64,000 nucleotides of DNA, from NCBI GenBank assembly GCA_028532985.1, contig JANCIK010000008.1:1798001-1862000 (forward strand), in the 5' to 3' direction. Position 1 is the stretch's first letter. Each line of letters opens with the position of its first letter. The DNA is from Stropharia rugosoannulata (taxonomy: Eukaryota; Basidiomycota; Agaricomycetes; Agaricales; Strophariaceae). A program made the position numbers and the translations under genes. Positions 22,712 to 33,291 of the stretch are shown one piece after another. The notes under the pieces are model-generated. The model searched no databases. It saw nothing but the letters and a program-made list of their open reading frames with translations, and was not told the origin of the DNA.

Positions 22712-25675
22712 ATGTGGGATTGCCAGCCACAGATATTCGCCTATGGCAGCAGACGTCTTTCCTCCTTCTTTGGCTATCGCGACCGACCGGTAGTATGCGC
22801 CATCATGCTATTCCTCTTACCAGCATTTTCTCTCTTCGCAACACGTTTTATTCGCAGCGCAGACAAGGTCTTTGAAATATGGTCCCCGAATTCTTCACAA
22901 AATGCGTTTTATCCAGGCCGTCAGGAACCTAAGTATCGATTTGGCTTGAAATTGTCTAGCGAATGGAGACGCTGTGACGGGCATCTGGGCCGCTTTGACC
23001 CCACTGTTTCTCCCCAACTTTATTCCCCTTCCCGTCCGTGGTTGCCATATATTAAGCGTACAACCGACCGCAAGGAACCAGAGTGGGCAGTCGCCTTCGA
23101 TGTATGGGAGAGGAAGTCAGAGGAAGGAGGGTACATTCGTAATGATTACATGGCAGAACTACATAAACGCCTCAAGCAGCTGGAAAGAGAAAATAATCTG
23201 CTGGTAGACCTCAAACGCATCGAGCCTCGCCTCTGGGAAACCAAGCCTAACATATCTTTTCAAACCATCGAAGACCTAGGCAGAATCCTCGGTTTCGATG
23301 AAGCGATTGATAACCTTACAGCTGTCCAGAGGGGCCTAAAACATTTGGATGGGTGGAATCGAATGGCGAGCTTAATTCTGAAAGATCGCAAGGAGCATTT
23401 GCGTTCGATCTCCAGTGTCGAAGCAGCGGATGAATCACTCATGGGAGTCTGGTTGAACGGCGCAAAGGAGGAAGAAGGACTTGTACTGTTGAGGCATCGT
23501 GTGCCTTGCTTCATATTGTCGGAGGTGATTTCTGAACAAGACCTGGGCCGCGTTGAATCTTCCTATGTATACTCGGATTGGGTGGCTACAACAGCTGTGA
23601 CGATGCTGGATAAGGCCTGCAATGTCTACGATATCACTCTTGGCCTCGCTGGAGTGGAACTAAGGCATAAAGACAAGGACATAGGTCTAGCCAAGACACA
23701 AGAAATATACGCTACCGAGGACAAAAAACGCGCGTCTTCCACAGCTCAGGGTTACAGCTTGGGCTGTTATCGCAACCCCCGATCCATGAGAATTATCCAA
23801 GCTTCACGTCAGGCTCCTTCCTCTTTCCCAACAAGAAGTGAGTTCGGACTAGTGCCGCCACCAGTTCAGAAAGTCACTGCAGGCAAATGGTCATACTGGA
23901 CCCAGAGCACGCTGGATGATGATGAGACACCTTGCATGGAAGGGTTGGGAGCTAATCGAAAGAATAACATCGGCCGCTATATATTCTACGATAGGATTCA
24001 TAGGAGAGTACTCGGCTTCGATGATGCAATCCATCCACAGGAAGACTACCTAGCTGATGTAAATGTTTTCGGACTTCCGGCACGAGACATGCCCTTCGTC
24101 GTCAAACAAAACTATAAAGTGAACTACTCTAATTTTCCTCGGTCGAAATGGATGTACAAAACACAATTCCCAGCTACTCAAGAAATTGGCCGGGAGTTCG
24201 AACCTACAAATGTCGCTATGCTTTCTCCGACTCAGGAACGTCAATCCTCCAAGCCATCAACGCTGTTAGAGGAAGTCCATCAGCGATATAGAAATTTGGA
24301 AGAGGGCAGTGATTCCGAAGGACTCGCTGACGATGCTCCCCGCAAGTTGTTCTTTTCTGAACCCTTAAATAAGGGCAAGCATAAGCGGACACCATCTCTA
24401 GCATCCAATGGTGAGGAAGCCCAAAGGACCGGACAAAGCCCTACTACGGTAGATCCCACCCCTGTGACAGCACCAGGAGTAGATTATGAGCTACCCCCAG
24501 CAAGCCCGCATGTCAGACAGATATCCCAAGTAAACTTACCACCAACTCCGCCAGCAGTAGAGCAAACAATGGTCCCACCCGCGCAAGGTCATGCAACCGA
24601 AGTAATAGTACCGCCTACCCTGCCAGAGGTCGAGCGAGCACCGGACCCAGCAAGTACGATGCGGGACACTCAGGCCGCCGAAGTAATCTTGCAACCCACT
24701 TCGTCAGATGTAGAGCATAAGCTGCCCTCAGCAAGCCCGCGTGTCAAACAGGCAGTCCAGGTAAACTTGCCGTCCTCCCTGCCAGCCCTGCCAGAAGTAG
24801 AGCAAGCACCCAACCCTACATGTCCAACGCGAGGTAATCATGTAACCGAAGTACTAAAGGCGCTACCCACCCCGCCAGAGGTCGAGCGATCACCGGGCCT
24901 AGCAAGTACGATGCGGAATAACCATGCCACTGGCACCGAAGTAGTCCCATCACCACCCCCAGGTTCAATGGATTTAATCAGGCGAATTGACTGGTCTGAC
25001 CTCCCATCACCCCCTGTAGCTGGAGCGTCGAGCACTTTGAATGTTGCCCTAAGCACTGCACTGTCCTTCTGGGAAAACATGCTCACCCTCCCCCCACAGA
25101 CCTCTTCCGAACGGCAATCCCTGGATGCTCTATTCTCAGCGCCACCTTCGACTTGCCTAGCCATCTGCAATTTCCCGGCACACTTTTTATGGAGCCACGT
25201 TATTGCCTGGATTATGGACGTGAGTACCGAGCTGGATAACCTGGCAGCAGTGCCTCAGCGTGTTCTGCGTACAAATGAGCGCGGCGATGCAGTTTATTGG
25301 CTGAAATTTCGAGACCGATTTGATGCCACACTCTTTCGCAGTGTAGCGGCTAGGCGCAGACTAGATGTGGGCGGACAATTTGTTGACTGTAAATGTGAAT
25401 TCATACCTGATAAGGACTATGCAGGGGCGAATGGTCGCTCCCAAGACTACTGGCACAACGGCAGCCTGTCGCAGGGGAGGCAATTAGAGGCACCTCACTC
25501 TACTACATTATGTCCCTTCTCCTTCACTGCTCCGGACCTTCTTTTGCGGCTTCAGCTTCCTGAAATTGACACTTCTCTTCCAGCGCCGCCTCCTCCTAAG
25601 CGCCGGCGGGGTAGGCGCAACAAGGCGCACACATCCGCGCCTGCGTCGCAGGACCGTGATGTTCAGGGCACTTGA
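22712..25675 (+). CDS. large orphan agaricomycete protein with Pro-rich repeats and basic C-terminus
   Basis: A single open frame of 987 residues from the first ATG; it is open 33 codons further upstream. The N-terminal part is hydrophobic in places (AIMLFLLPAFSLFATRF, about residues 31-47) and contains RSADKVFEIWS. A central region has LGRILGFDEAIDNL, AVQRGLKHL, LMGVWLNGAKEE and HRVPCFILSEV, blocks I associate with a lineage-expanded agaricomycete family of unknown role. From about residue 590 to 760 the protein is a Pro/Val/Glu-rich repeat region. A conserved-looking C-terminal segment (LKFRDRFDATLF) follows, then a Pro run and the basic cluster KRRRGRRNK, which could be a nuclear localisation signal. 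The hydrophobic segment may instead be part of a folded domain. No function is assigned. Confidence 0.78.
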   Translation: MWDCQPQIFAYGSRRLSSFFGYRDRPVVCAIMLFLLPAFSLFATRFIRSADKVFEIWSPNSSQNAFYPGRQEPKYRFGLKLSSEWRRCDGHLGRFDPTVSPQLYSPSRPWLPYIKRTTDRKEPEWAVAFDVWERKSEEGGYIRNDYMAELHKRLKQLERENNLLVDLKRIEPRLWETKPNISFQTIEDLGRILGFDEAIDNLTAVQRGLKHLDGWNRMASLILKDRKEHLRSISSVEAADESLMGVWLNGAKEEEGLVLLRHRVPCFILSEVISEQDLGRVESSYVYSDWVATTAVTMLDKACNVYDITLGLAGVELRHKDKDIGLAKTQEIYATEDKKRASSTAQGYSLGCYRNPRSMRIIQASRQAPSSFPTRSEFGLVPPPVQKVTAGKWSYWTQSTLDDDETPCMEGLGANRKNNIGRYIFYDRIHRRVLGFDDAIHPQEDYLADVNVFGLPARDMPFVVKQNYKVNYSNFPRSKWMYKTQFPATQEIGREFEPTNVAMLSPTQERQSSKPSTLLEEVHQRYRNLEEGSDSEGLADDAPRKLFFSEPLNKGKHKRTPSLASNGEEAQRTGQSPTTVDPTPVTAPGVDYELPPASPHVRQISQVNLPPTPPAVEQTMVPPAQGHATEVIVPPTLPEVERAPDPASTMRDTQAAEVILQPTSSDVEHKLPSASPRVKQAVQVNLPSSLPALPEVEQAPNPTCPTRGNHVTEVLKALPTPPEVERSPGLASTMRNNHATGTEVVPSPPPGSMDLIRRIDWSDLPSPPVAGASSTLNVALSTALSFWENMLTLPPQTSSERQSLDALFSAPPSTCLAICNFPAHFLWSHVIAWIMDVSTELDNLAAVPQRVLRTNERGDAVYWLKFRDRFDATLFRSVAARRRLDVGGQFVDCKCEFIPDKDYAGANGRSQDYWHNGSLSQGRQLEAPHSTTLCPFSFTAPDLLLRLQLPEIDTSLPAPPPPKRRRGRRNKAHTSAPASQDRDVQGT
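24470..24960 (+). repeat. degenerate coding repeats inside the orphan gene
   Basis: About four imperfect units of roughly 35-45 codons recur. Each contains a form of (A/T)xPPxPxVE(Q/R)xP, then AST or PT with R-x-N/D, then A/V-T-E-V. At DNA level gtagagcaa/gtcgagcga and aagtacgatgcgg recur. The expansion is in frame and appears to lengthen a disordered linker between two conserved parts of the protein. Confidence 0.7.
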
Positions 25676-27888
25676 GAACCTTTGGTATACTTTTTTGCTA
25701 GACTCATCCAATCGCACTACTGATACTTCTTGCTAGCTATACCTATCCATACATACATGTCGGAACTTATCACATCATACATCTTGGCAGTCTGTAATAT
25801 ACTTTATCATTCCTTTTATTCATTACATTGTAGACAGACTCATTTCTCAGTTTTATAAGTATTATATGTTGTTGCAAGGCAGGCTAAGAGATTGATACTT
25901 ACTAGTCGTTCCTAAGCGAGGCTTTCACGATGTGAGGATATTAAAGCAAGATTACACAACTACCTATAACCATTACAGCGAAGTATCAATCTGCGAAGGC
26001 TTGGAACTTGCTATCATCTCACCTACAACATTCCATTTGTCGGAAAACTGGCAAATAGATGCACTAATAAAAAAGACATTAGACTCGATGTATTTCATTC
26101 TGTAGTTTACGAAATACAAAGATGTAGCATAGTAATGGAGCATGGGTATAGAGTACGTCAAGTTGTGTAGAGTATTATAACATATGTTAAAACTTGCGTT
26201 AGAAGTGAAAGGCGCTGCATAAATTATAAACCTTTATATAAAAAGCGGGATTCCATACCAGTTTGTATTTCATCACCAAGATCACGTTTTTATGGATTGT
26301 AGAATCCGATCAAAGGCTTAATGTATGCTCGACAAACTTGTGTTAGAAGTGAAAGGCACTACATAAATTATAAAGGATTATAAAAGAGTGGGATTCCATG
26401 CCACCTTGTATTCCGGCAGCATAGTTATGTTTTCATGGATTATAGAATCTGATAGCATATTTAGCGTATGCTCGTTCAATAATCCAATGAAGGTGTAAGA
26501 CATGGTCTTAGTTGAGGCACTCAATAATGCGTACACAATCTGCACAGATACTATATATGTATCATCAATGTTACTGCTTTATTGCTCCAGTTACAAAGTT
26601 TACCGAAAATCCTCTAATGATCATATAAACAAAGCTATAATATTATGCTAAAATGATGCCAGAGGCAGCACTTTGTAGCCATTATGACGCGTTGTATAAG
26701 CTTACACGATTAGTCCAAACTATCCGATGATAGCTGGGCAAACTTGAAGAGGTACAACGGTATGTACTGATTCCAACTGAACTTTGGATGGATGATAAAA
26801 CGAGGGTGGGTCATAAATTAGCTGGCTACCTAGTGTACACAACGTCCTTAAATACCGTAGACTATATATCCGTAAATAATATGTAGTATTATCTCCTGAC
26901 TCCGGAGTACCAAAAAAATTATTTCTAAAGAAATTGTACCACTAGAAAATTGTACCACAAATCAACTACATATCGTCCGGGTCTACGCACACGCAAATAG
27001 CGCTCCTTACACCAGTCACTAGTCACGGCGTGAATGAATCGCGAATGCGCGCCATTTCTCAGATATTCCCAGTCACCCACCTGTCGATGTTTTGGCTGCT
27101 CGGATACTGCACTTACGCAGAGGCGCGCCTGATGTTGCAGATATGAGCTTTATGCTCCTATCCCGACTTAAGGAGTGGTGTATCTGCTGTGTACAGCTCA
27201 CTGTTGTTGCCAAGCCATATTTTCTCGTGTGATGCATATATATTCTCATTGCTCGTGGCACCTTCGTCCATCGTGAGCACTCTGATCGAAGGGGCCTGTA
27301 ATTAGCTCGAGTGACGAGCATTCTTGCTTGCTCGCTGACTGTGCTCGTTTTGCAGAGTGTTCTTACACAGTTCCAAGCGGGCAGTGTAGGTAAATATTGC
27401 TCCACAAATGGGAGCCGCTAATTCTGAAATATTTGGCTGGATGGACTCCACATGGAAGGTTTTATCATGCTCCTCATACGCTTCGAATCTCATGCGTGTA
27501 ACTCAGTGGGAAAGAATGAACACAGATCATTAGGCATGCCAAGATCCGAGCAAGTTGAGTATCACGCGGCACGTATATTGCTTCTGTATGATCTACAACT
27601 ACGCTCTGAAAAGAGAGTGTCTACTGCAGAAGTTAGAAGTGAGCCAGATACAGGTATCTGATCCATCAACCATGCCTGACAACATTGATCTAATCCCTCC
27701 GAGAAAATCATATCTTGATTGTTGCTACCAGTTACCCCCAAAGGATCAGGATAAACCGTGAATCTGATGGATACATCGCAGGACGATATACAAGGCGTGT
27801 GTTAATGATCATCCATTGTGATGGCATTGGTATATAAACAAAAGCCATCCTGACGTCCATTGTAACTTCATGTGTACTATCTCTCAAA
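25676..27888. other. AT-rich intergenic region
   Basis: About 2.2 kb with no open frame I can support on either strand. It holds the short direct repeat described separately (26190-26476). Confidence 0.5.
26190..26476. repeat. two tandem copies of a ~143-bp non-coding repeat
   Basis: Copies at about 26190-26333 and 26334-26476 share acttg(c/t)gttagaagtgaaa, gggattccat and gtatgctcg at matching distances, with scattered substitutions and small indels. No open frame is present. Confidence 0.75.
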
Positions 27889-29354
27889 ATGACTGTAACA
27901 GTTATTATTGACGATGGTGATCCTCTCATACGGTATACCGTTATATCAGAAGTGCAAGATATTTCATCAGTTCCCATTGTCACCAACAAAACTTTGCTCC
28001 AATATGCGGTTGGAAACACCTTGCACAATCTCTCACAACCCTCTGCAATACCCTCAAGCTTGTCCTACAGCTTCACAGGTAGTGTTCTCTCTAACATAGT
28101 CCGCACAATGCTCTATTAAAAATTTTGCAAGGCACAGAAGTTGGAGTCTATGCTCTACTTGCTCCTGGTCCATCATTCAATCCTCCGTATTCATGGCGCT
28201 GTGACCTGGACGAAATTGAGATGGCTCCCCTTCTAATACTACAAAGAGCTTCTCCCGCCATAATCAAGATTTGCGCGCAGGATGGATTAAGCCCAAATTC
28301 ATCTCACAGTTTGACTTTACAAAATATTGTAATCGACAACGGTGTTGATGTATTGTTTGACTACATTGAATATTTTCCGCTGACACCTGCCATCAACTCA
28401 CATTCACAAAATTATCCATACATCGGAATTAGTGGTGATGACCCATTAGTTCAGTATGGTAGTAATGCTACTTCCATTATTGCCGACGATGGAACCCAAG
28501 GATTTTATCCGACAATACAGCAAAACAACACCATAGATTTCACTTTCGTCGGTAAGTAATGCAAGCCTAGGGCTTACAATCCTGCTAAACTTACAACTCG
28601 AAATTCTATAGGGTCGGCTATCACAGCAGTTGGTGTAGTAGCAACCGGCATTTCGGCGTCTGGACGGTTTTCCATTGATTCAGGGCCTTTTTCTGCGTTT
28701 ATTGCGGATAATCCCTCAGATAATGCCAGCCTAATGTCACAACCTGGAAGGATTCTTTTCGAAGCTGTGAACTTGGACCAAAAAAAATTATTGCACACCA
28801 TCAGACTTATTCAATCACCATCCACTCTCTGGGGCTTACAATCTTTCGTAGTCGCTAATGCGGAAGGGACTCAGAAAAGCACAAACCATACCATATTGCC
28901 TGTAACCTTGACAATCGCTTTAATGGCCGTGGGTGCAGCGGCTATGTTAATCATCTGGAGGTGGACCCATCTACGCAGTAGGCACAGGAGAACAGAACCC
29001 CCTCCCATTCATCCATTCAATTACAGCCCTGTGACCTTTCTCCATGCTATGCTCATAGGGGGGATGGGAGGTCAGATTAAAGAGCGGAGGCAGATCATGC
29101 AGACAAACCCACCTAGCAAACTGTACAATCGACGAAATAGCGCACCAGTTGAATTGTCGAACACTCAACAGGCCCCTGAAAGCGTACAAGACACAAATGT
29201 GGCTGTGCGAGTAGGTGGGGAGGCTGATTTTTCGGACACTAGCAGTGATGTTGTACGTGTCCAAGCAGAGGACAGCGGTGTGCGTGGGATTGAAGGGACG
29301 GGAAATCAGACTAGGCGTGTTGTTCTTGTACCTCCAGCCTATACCCCGGCATAG
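27889..29354 (+). CDS. T1: single-pass membrane protein with PPAY tail
   Basis: Exons 27889-28078, 28132-28551 and 28612-29354 give 1353 nt (450 residues). Both introns interrupt a Gly codon in phase 1. The protein starts MTVTVIIDDGDP with no preceding signal peptide. Residues 1-203 form a first beta-rich region, with NTLHNLS, the block VGVYALLAPGP and YPYIGISGDDPLVQY. Residues ~204-290 are a second region with QPGRILFEAVNLDQ and WGLQSFVVAN. A membrane segment follows at about 296-318, then basic residues and a ~130-residue tail ending in EDSGVRGIEG and VPPAYTPA. The layout resembles mushroom membrane proteins with tandem beta-sandwich ectodomains. I infer an outside N-terminus and a cytosolic PPxY tail. 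It is the first of five paralogues and the most divergent in the tail. Confidence 0.82.
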
Positions 29355-29454
29355 TGGATCACATACAATTTTTTAATTATTTGTCGTAATCCCTTCTCAA
29401 TCTGCTGTCCCAAGAAATGTTCATGACTTGCACTCCACCGTAAGTTTTAGTAGA

Positions 29455-29612
29455 ACAGAAAGCCTCGTCGGACATTGAATATTGAACAGCTCCTCAATAA
29501 TGTGAAAGATGCCAAGATAGTTCAGGCCAGCGGAGATGCTAATGTTTCGGACCATAGAGATGATGTTGCGCGCGTCAAAGCACAGGACAATGGCATACGA
29601 GAGAGGGTATAG
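29455..29612 (+). pseudogene. decayed C-terminal fragment of a T-family gene
   Basis: The sequence matches the end of T1 in order and spacing: a remnant of the Ser-Asn/Gln block, then tttcggac, gatgttg, cgcgtcaaagcacaggacaatgg (the counterpart of the EDSG motif), then a stop before the PPAY end. Earlier stops and small indels make it non-functional. It shows that at least six T copies have existed here. Confidence 0.6.
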
Positions 29613-30373
29613 AACAAACAGCAAACTTTGCGCTCAACCGCAGAGGCTCGCCATTCCATGCACAAGTGCCTGCGACAAACGAGAAAAACAGGTGCCGAGA
29701 ACGCACCACGGGAGATACATTGCTAAAGGCGCCCAGTCCAGCAGCCCAGTGAGCACAAGAGGATCCGGAATCAAAAGGTGTCTGAGGCAAGATATATCCC
29801 CGCTGGAGTGTCCTTGCAAACATTTATACGTGTCTCATTCGGCGTGAGGAGGAGGGATGAAGGAAGGTCAGGGAGGGGAACCGCGATGTGAGCCTGTGAT
29901 GCGAAGACTGAGTAGGGAGACTCAGTGGGCTCCAACTGACGAGCTCTCCTCCCCATTCTTGCACCTTTGCGCGCCTCAGCCCCGTGACCCCCTATGTCGA
30001 ACTCATTCCCTCATTCCAGTAAAGTCCCTCGTCTCCCTAAGTAGCCCGATGTGCACGGGAGAGGAAGACATGCGTATAGCCAGGCCCGACCCGGAAACAG
30101 CGAGGACGTAGTAAGCACAAGCTGCAGGCGAATTCCCAGGTGTGTATGTATTCACTGTTCATTAAACAGGTTAATGGAGCAACGATTGACGTTGAAAAGC
30201 ATGGAAGACGGGAGATGGGGACAGGAAAGCAATAAGACAGAGAGACGGCAATGTGAGGGGAAGAAATAAAAATTGTTGGCCAATGGCGACGTTGGCAGCA
30301 AGGTCCGAGCGTGCGGTAACCGGACCGATGAGTCTACTGACTGCATACATGGTCTCAGATGTCCTTCCACCTC
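29613..30373. other. no gene seen
   Basis: Spacer between the T fragment and the first M-type duplication block. Short frames on both strands overlap without support. Confidence 0.45.
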
Positions 30374-32290
30374 GATGAAAATCAGACAACACCAGGAAAA
30401 TAATTCTGAATCCCTCAAATGTACTCCAGTTCAAATTTTTTACAAGTCTTTCTCAGCTGACGGGATTACATGTTTGATTATATGCGGTGAATTGGTTTAA
30501 TTTACGACATACCAGGGGATACGATACAAATACAATTAATTAAGTTACTGCTGCGATATTTATGGTATTTACGACAGGTATGCGAGTTATATGTGTTTAG
30601 TCGTTAATGCAATGAGATGCGATCAATGTGAAGAAGACGAGACGAATGATGTTTGATGTTTGACCAATGCGAAGAACCGGAATAAGACAAATAGGTGGTG
30701 GTGTATGTTGACATGGGGTGGAGTCGAAGTGAGGAAGGAGACGATGGATCATAGAACGGAAATGGGAGCGGCAACGGTAGCTTGCGCGGAGACGCGCCAG
30801 TTATCCGCAAGCTGCAGCGCAGCGCGCCTGCGCTCGGGACCCCTCCCAGCGGGACGCGTGTGCCTTGGTGTAGGCCGCGCTGGCGTCGCCGGGATGTCTA
30901 CTGCCCCAGGCGAGGTAACTGTCTGGTTTGATGAGATAGTTGGTTGAGGCCCAGCAAAACTCTTCGCCCTGCGCATGCGGAACGCAGTGCTCTTCCTCAC
31001 GCATGCATTTGCAAGGACTTCAGGGCACGCGGCGCTGATGCGTGCGTGGATTTCGGCTTTGAACGCGGATGTCAGCGCAGGTGGTTGGAGTGCTAGCAGA
31101 GCGGCTGGAGTGTATACGCGCAAATGGGGTTGTGGTTCCGGGAAAGTTGGGGGTAGAAATGAGGAAGATGCATGGGGCAAAGAGGACGGGAGTGAACCAG
31201 ACGCGGAGGGCGAGCGGCGGTGCACGGGGACATATAGCCCGGAAGGAGAAGACGGGGAACCGGCCATGGAGGTGCGGTCAGAGGCGGGGGAGACGGCGCG
31301 GCGGGGGATAGCAATGGCGGACGACATTTCTGCTTTGCTTTGGAGGGTTTAATGAGTAATGGTAGAAGCCGTTTGACGAGGATGAATTGCAGTAGCTAAG
31401 CAATAGAATGTCGCTGGTACGAAGGATCTGAGCGCAGGATAATCCGACTCGGAATGGGGGATCGAGGAGAGGAGGAACACGGGTTTATATACGGCATGCT
31501 GACGCACGCCACGTACCCCAACACCGAGGCGCGTGGATCGTCTGCGTGGCTGCGTGAACGGCGATGAAGAGGGGCGAAACTTCGAGAACGCCCGAATACT
31601 TGCCATATCGGTTGTGGGGCTGTTCCGCCCTCGGCCTCGGCACGCGCGGCATGCTCACGTCATCGGGGTTAGTGATGACCTCAGCCGCTGCTGACTGCGG
31701 TGGTTGATGTCGACGCTCACGCTGATGATCCCATTACTGAGCCACTCTGAGCAATCCTGGCGCTGCCTTGTGTCATTCTCCTCTGACTTGGTGAACAATG
31801 GTGCTATTACTCTCATGTCTTGTCTGGGAAGGGCCAAGGCACTGGGCTTGCTGTGCATGGTTGGACCGTGCAATCTGCGGACACAATGGTACTCGGTCGA
31901 CGGTGACGGCTCGCTCGCTCAATACTAATGGTGCTGCTGAATGTCTGCGGATATTCGGAAGGCAAGACTTCAATATTCAATACCAGCGGTGAGCATGTCG
32001 TATTCACAGTAATGTTAATTGAGGCGGGACGCGAGTACCTGTGCAGTACGTAGTACACCCACTCTACCACCCTCCCGCACTCTCACACCCTCTCACACTC
32101 GCACTCGTTCGCAAACCTCGTACGGCCTCCCCTTTACTCTACTAGAGCAACTCAACTATTCACCACTGATCACGCTAACTCTCTGACGCTCCCGGAGCGC
32201 ACATCTCCACCGCCTAGCTATACATAGCGCATTCTGATACGTCTATTATCCTTGTCCATCGTTCTGTCGGCTGCGCTCGTTCCCGTATTC
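30374..32290. repeat. duplicated block A, carries M1
   Basis: The block begins near gatgaaaatcagacaacacc, includes a shared non-coding run around gatacaaatacaattaatt, the M1 gene, its upstream region (ataatccgactcggaatggg, the tatatacggcat region) and a tail to about 32290. The same order occurs in block B (41255-43050). The left part recurs at 35049-35800 and the gene's 5' part at 38447-38965. The duplicated unit is thus at least 1.8 kb and was copied with its promoter. Confidence 0.75.
30749..31327 (-). CDS. M1: basic Ser/Pro-rich protein, 192 residues
   Basis: An uninterrupted frame with ATG at 31327. It opens with a Ser/Pro-rich segment containing GLYVPVHRRSPSASGSL, then YTPAALLALQPP, then KAEIHARISAACPEVL, an Arg-rich AFRMRR patch and a C-terminal RPAGRGPERRRAALQLADNW. 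There is no signal peptide or membrane segment. Composition (Arg, Pro, Ser) suggests a mostly disordered, positively charged, possibly nuclear or RNA-associated protein, which is inference only. The YVPVHRR...YTPAALLAL order resembles an uncharacterised agaricomycete family. M2 has the same length and about four in five residues identical, arguing that the frame is maintained. Confidence 0.65.
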   Translation of the reverse strand: MSSAIAIPRRAVSPASDRTSMAGSPSSPSGLYVPVHRRSPSASGSLPSSLPHASSSFLPPTFPEPQPHLRVYTPAALLALQPPALTSAFKAEIHARISAACPEVLANACVRKSTAFRMRRAKSFAGPQPTISSNQTVTSPGAVDIPATPARPTPRHTRPAGRGPERRRAALQLADNWRVSAQATVAAPISVL

Positions 32291-33291
32291 TCCCCACCAG
32301 CATTCTCAGTCAGGCATCACTTGAAATGTCTGCATCAACCCTCACTAAAATCTTCTCGACGGGCCCAGGGGGAAATGCTGGTACAATATGTTTCCCACCT
32401 ACGACCCTCGTCCTTGTTCCAGATCATCCTCCCTCGGATGGCAGCAGTCACGTCTAATGCATGTAACACTCAGGCTGACTCACCACATTCCCATTTCACC
32501 GGTGACCCACGATGTACGGGTTCCGTTCAACACAAACACGTATATCGCGACTAGTACTTCCCGTTCTTCACTTCTCTTTCTTCCCCGCAGTTCTGACATG
32601 GGGGGCATCCGTACCTAGCAATCGTACATCACCCTCGACGGCGCGATTGCTCTTCGCTATAAAAAAGGTTTTAGAATAAGATCGTTCGAGCAGACGTACC
32701 TGCTTTTCTCCCCTGAGCACTCCCCTGAGCACTGTGCCTCAGCTCCCTGGCCTTGACTTTCGCCCTGCTCGACGGCGCTGTCTCGCCGCGTGGGCTAGTA
32801 ATGCGACGAACATCAGTCTCTAAATCATGAAGTGGCTGTTCCAAAACATACCTCAGACTTATCACTTGTTGCTGAACTTCACGCTTAATGACAGGAGAGC
32901 CGGAGCGTCCTACTTAACTGGACCCGATTTGCAGGTCAGATGAACGTATTTGTGCTACTGCTCCCTCTTGTAGTTGGGAACTGTTGTTTGCGATTTCAAC
33001 TGTTGCACCTGATGTTTAAGAATGTACACAAATCGCACCCATAGACGCCGCATACGCTGAGATGAATAAAAGCTTGGATTTTATTACTACTAGAATTAAT
33101 ACAGTTCAATTCAGCGCCAAATCTGCCTGGAAAGGATCATCAGTACAATTTCTGTGAACTTTGACTCACTTGTTGATCACTCGCCAAGATGTGGGAAGCG
33201 GAATATTCCGGACATTGACACACCATGCCTGCAGGCCAAGATCTGTATCACAAGAAACATCACTTCCACCATCACAAAGGACGCAGACGAC
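32291..33291. other. upstream region of F-box gene 1
   Basis: No supported gene. The open frame of the following F-box gene extends from 33154, but its first ATG is at 33292. Promoter elements should be here; none was identified with confidence. Confidence 0.4.

Noticed and set aside
30972..31352. 125-codon plus-strand frame opposite M1 (and similar frames opposite M2)
   Set aside because: Shadow of the M gene. The minus frame has identical length in both copies, while the plus frames differ in length and start.
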